From Rhodobacter sp. (GTDB lineage Bacteria; Pseudomonadota; Alphaproteobacteria; Rhodobacterales; Rhodobacteraceae): DNA of 64,000 bases. Below the pieces are notes generated by a model. It saw nothing but the letters and a program-made list of their open reading frames with translations, made no database searches and was not told where the DNA came from. Positions 62,670 to 64,000 of this stretch are shown one piece after another (position 1 is the first letter of the stretch; the number at the start of each line of letters is the position of its first letter). The stretch is from positions 1 to 64,000 of the forward strand of contig JADCEN010000007.1 in assembly GCA_020250175.1 (NCBI GenBank). The letters are read 5' to 3'. Made by a program: the position numbers and the translations under genes.

Positions 62670-63662
62670 ATGCGATCTGCACGCCTGACCCTTGCACTGG
62701 ACAGTGGCGCGATCACCCTGCCAGAGACAGGAAGAATTCACGTCTTCCGGCCCCATGCCGGGGATGACCTGTCGGTCCTGCCGAAAGACCGGGTCGGCAT
62801 CATCACAGGATTTCGCCCGGATTATGATGCTTTTGCCGCAGCAGGCTATGCCGTGTCGGTTGCCGCAACCGGTGGGGCTGCGGCCGCCTTGGTCTGCCTG
62901 CCGCGCAGTAAATCCGATGCCCGTGCGCTGGTGGCAGAAGCATCGGCCCTGGTCGCACCGGGTGGGCCGGTGATCATCGACGGTCAGAAGACCGACGGGA
63001 TTGATGCGATGCTGCGCGACATCCGGGCGCGGGTCGAAACGTCGACCCCTATCGCCAAATCCCATGGACGGATTTTTTCCTTCCCCGCCGGTCCGGTGTT
63101 CAGCGACTGGGTCAGGGTCGGGACGGTGACGGATGATGGCTTTGTCACCGTGCCGGGCGTGTTTTCCGCCGATGGTCCCGACCGTGGATCGCGTCTGCTG
63201 GCGTCGGCGCTGCCGGGCAGGCTTCCGGGCCGGATCGTCGATCTTGGTGCTGGCTGGGGGTTTCTGGCCCGTGCCATTCTGGCGCGGGACGGGGTGCGGC
63301 AGCTTGATCTGGTGGAAGCCGAAGCGGCTGCGCTGGATTGTGCCCGGCGCAATGTGACCGATCCGCGGGTGCGGTTCCACTGGGCCGATGCCATGGGCTT
63401 CCGTCCCGAAGGGGTGATCGATGCCGTGGTCTGCAATCCGCCCTTCCATGTGACGCGGGCCGCCGAACCCGGACTGGGCGCGGCATTCATCAGGGCGGCC
63501 GCTGCCATGCTGCCACCGGCCGGAACGCTGTGGCTCGTGGCCAACCGTCATCTTCCCTATGGCGCCGTTCTGACCGAAAGCTTCCGCGAGGTGGAAGACA
63601 TCGGCGGTGACGGCGCTTTTCGACTTGTACATGCGGCACGCCCCGTTCGGGCGCGGCGCTGA
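62670..63662 (+). CDS. RsmC-like rRNA methyltransferase
   Basis: 330 residues. The C-terminal class I methyltransferase domain has SAM motif IVDLGAGWGFLARAIL and the catalytic VVCNPPFHV (N-P-P-F), the mark of N2-guanine methyltransferases such as RsmC (G1207 of 16S rRNA). The N-terminal third is a degenerate duplicate of the domain, as in RsmC. The target is inferred from the family. Confidence 0.87.
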   Translation: MRSARLTLALDSGAITLPETGRIHVFRPHAGDDLSVLPKDRVGIITGFRPDYDAFAAAGYAVSVAATGGAAAALVCLPRSKSDARALVAEASALVAPGGPVIIDGQKTDGIDAMLRDIRARVETSTPIAKSHGRIFSFPAGPVFSDWVRVGTVTDDGFVTVPGVFSADGPDRGSRLLASALPGRLPGRIVDLGAGWGFLARAILARDGVRQLDLVEAEAAALDCARRNVTDPRVRFHWADAMGFRPEGVIDAVVCNPPFHVTRAAEPGLGAAFIRAAAAMLPPAGTLWLVANRHLPYGAVLTESFREVEDIGGDGAFRLVHAARPVRARR

Positions 63663-63684
63663 TTTCTGGATCCGGGGGGACCCC

Positions 63685-64000
63685 ATGTCGCTTTCCATCG
63701 CGGGCAAGACCGCCATAGTCACCGGCGCGGCCAACGGCATCGGCCTGGCCATCGCCCGGCATTTTCTGGACAAGGGGGCGAATGTGATGTTCGCCGATAT
63801 GGATGAGGACCGGCTGGAAGACGAGGTTGGCACCGAGGCGCGCGCCGAGGGCGCGGTGCGCATGTTTGCGGGCGACCTTCGCGAGAAACTGACGATTGCC
63901 AACCTGCTGTCGGCCACCATGGATGCGTTTGACCGCGTGGACATCCTGGTGAACGCCAGCCGCCAGATGGCGCTTTCAGAACCGCTGTGCATCGGCGATG
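63685..64000 (+). CDS. SDR family oxidoreductase (5' part, cut by window edge)
   Basis: The frame is open to the right edge (105 codons). The N-terminus has KTAIVTGAANGIGLAIARHF, the TGxxxGIG dinucleotide motif of short-chain dehydrogenases, then an Asp in FADMDEDR suggesting NAD preference and VDILVNASRQM in place of the usual NNAG. GGGGGGA precedes the ATG. The catalytic Tyr-x-x-x-Lys lies beyond the edge. Substrate unknown. Confidence 0.88.
   Translation, partial: MSLSIAGKTAIVTGAANGIGLAIARHFLDKGANVMFADMDEDRLEDEVGTEARAEGAVRMFAGDLREKLTIANLLSATMDAFDRVDILVNASRQMALSEPLCIGD

Noticed and set aside
62265..63992. 575-codon minus-strand frame opposite clpS, rsmC-like and SDR genes
   Set aside because: It spans three sense genes with good ribosome-binding sites and has no recognisable domain.

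Overview
The window looks like a chromosome segment of a high-GC alphaproteobacterium of the Rhodobacterales (Rhodobacter/Paracoccus-like). Support comes from gene content: an F1-only atpHAG-x-DC operon with an extra small gene between gamma and beta, a fused MrpA-MrpB subunit, small-heat-shock/DUF1150 and TIGR01459/TIGR02300/DUF2125 families typical of that order, a CIRCE-controlled groESL, and frequent GTG/TTG starts behind good ribosome-binding sites. Genus-level placement is not possible from the sequence alone.

Layout. 1-640: 3' tail of a transposase and a structured repeat. 0.6-6.5 kb: Mrp-type Na+/H+ antiporter operon (A/B fusion, C, D, E, F, G). 6.6-10 kb: deoxyribose-phosphate aldolase with a two-domain ALDH16-like dehydrogenase. 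10.4-14 kb: Lrp regulator, thioredoxin reductase, bifunctional ATP sulfurylase/APS kinase. 14.2-17 kb: Hsp20 and DUF1150, YdcH, purEK. 17-19.6 kb: lipase-like protein, NUDIX, Gre factor, GNAT, cold-shock protein. 20-22.1 kb: groESL. 22-26.6 kb: TraB/GumN-like protein, Mn-pyrophosphatase, HAD protein, MaoC hydratase, ribF. 26.7-29 kb: three glycosyltransferases. 29.2-33.3 kb: YcgN-like protein, aldolase-type PLP enzyme, hydrolase, isomerase, prs. 33.3-38.7 kb: second structured repeat and the F1 operon. 39-43 kb: methyltransferase, gloB, clpA. 43.2-46.1 kb: MotA/TolQ-like channel and OmpA-like partner. 46-50.8 kb: chaC, DUF2125, extensin-like, tyrosine and histidine biosynthesis. 51.3 kb: tRNA-Ala(GGC). 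51.4-53.2 kb: TIGR02300, metallopeptidase, truncated LuxR. 53.4-56.8 kb: carB with a palindromic in-frame insertion. 56.9-58 kb: Phd/VapC module and the echo of a second vapC. 58-61.6 kb: permease, pabB, pabC-like. 61.8-62.2 kb: decayed ISAs1-type transposase. 62.3-64 kb: clpS, rsmC-like gene, start of an SDR gene.

Most of the window is core metabolism and housekeeping: energy (Mrp antiporter, F1-ATPase, pyrophosphatase), nucleotide supply (purEK, prs, carB), proteostasis (Hsp20, GroESL, ClpA, ClpS), and folate, sulfur, histidine and tyrosine biosynthesis. No prophage, CRISPR array or recognisable defence island is present.

The most unusual signal is a roughly 200-nt element present twice (182-378 on + and 33279-33490 on -). 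Its hairpins are kept by compensatory changes, its loops are GNRA-like, and every non-Watson-Crick pair I could place is a G-U pair in the same element orientation. That suggests selection on an RNA from that strand.
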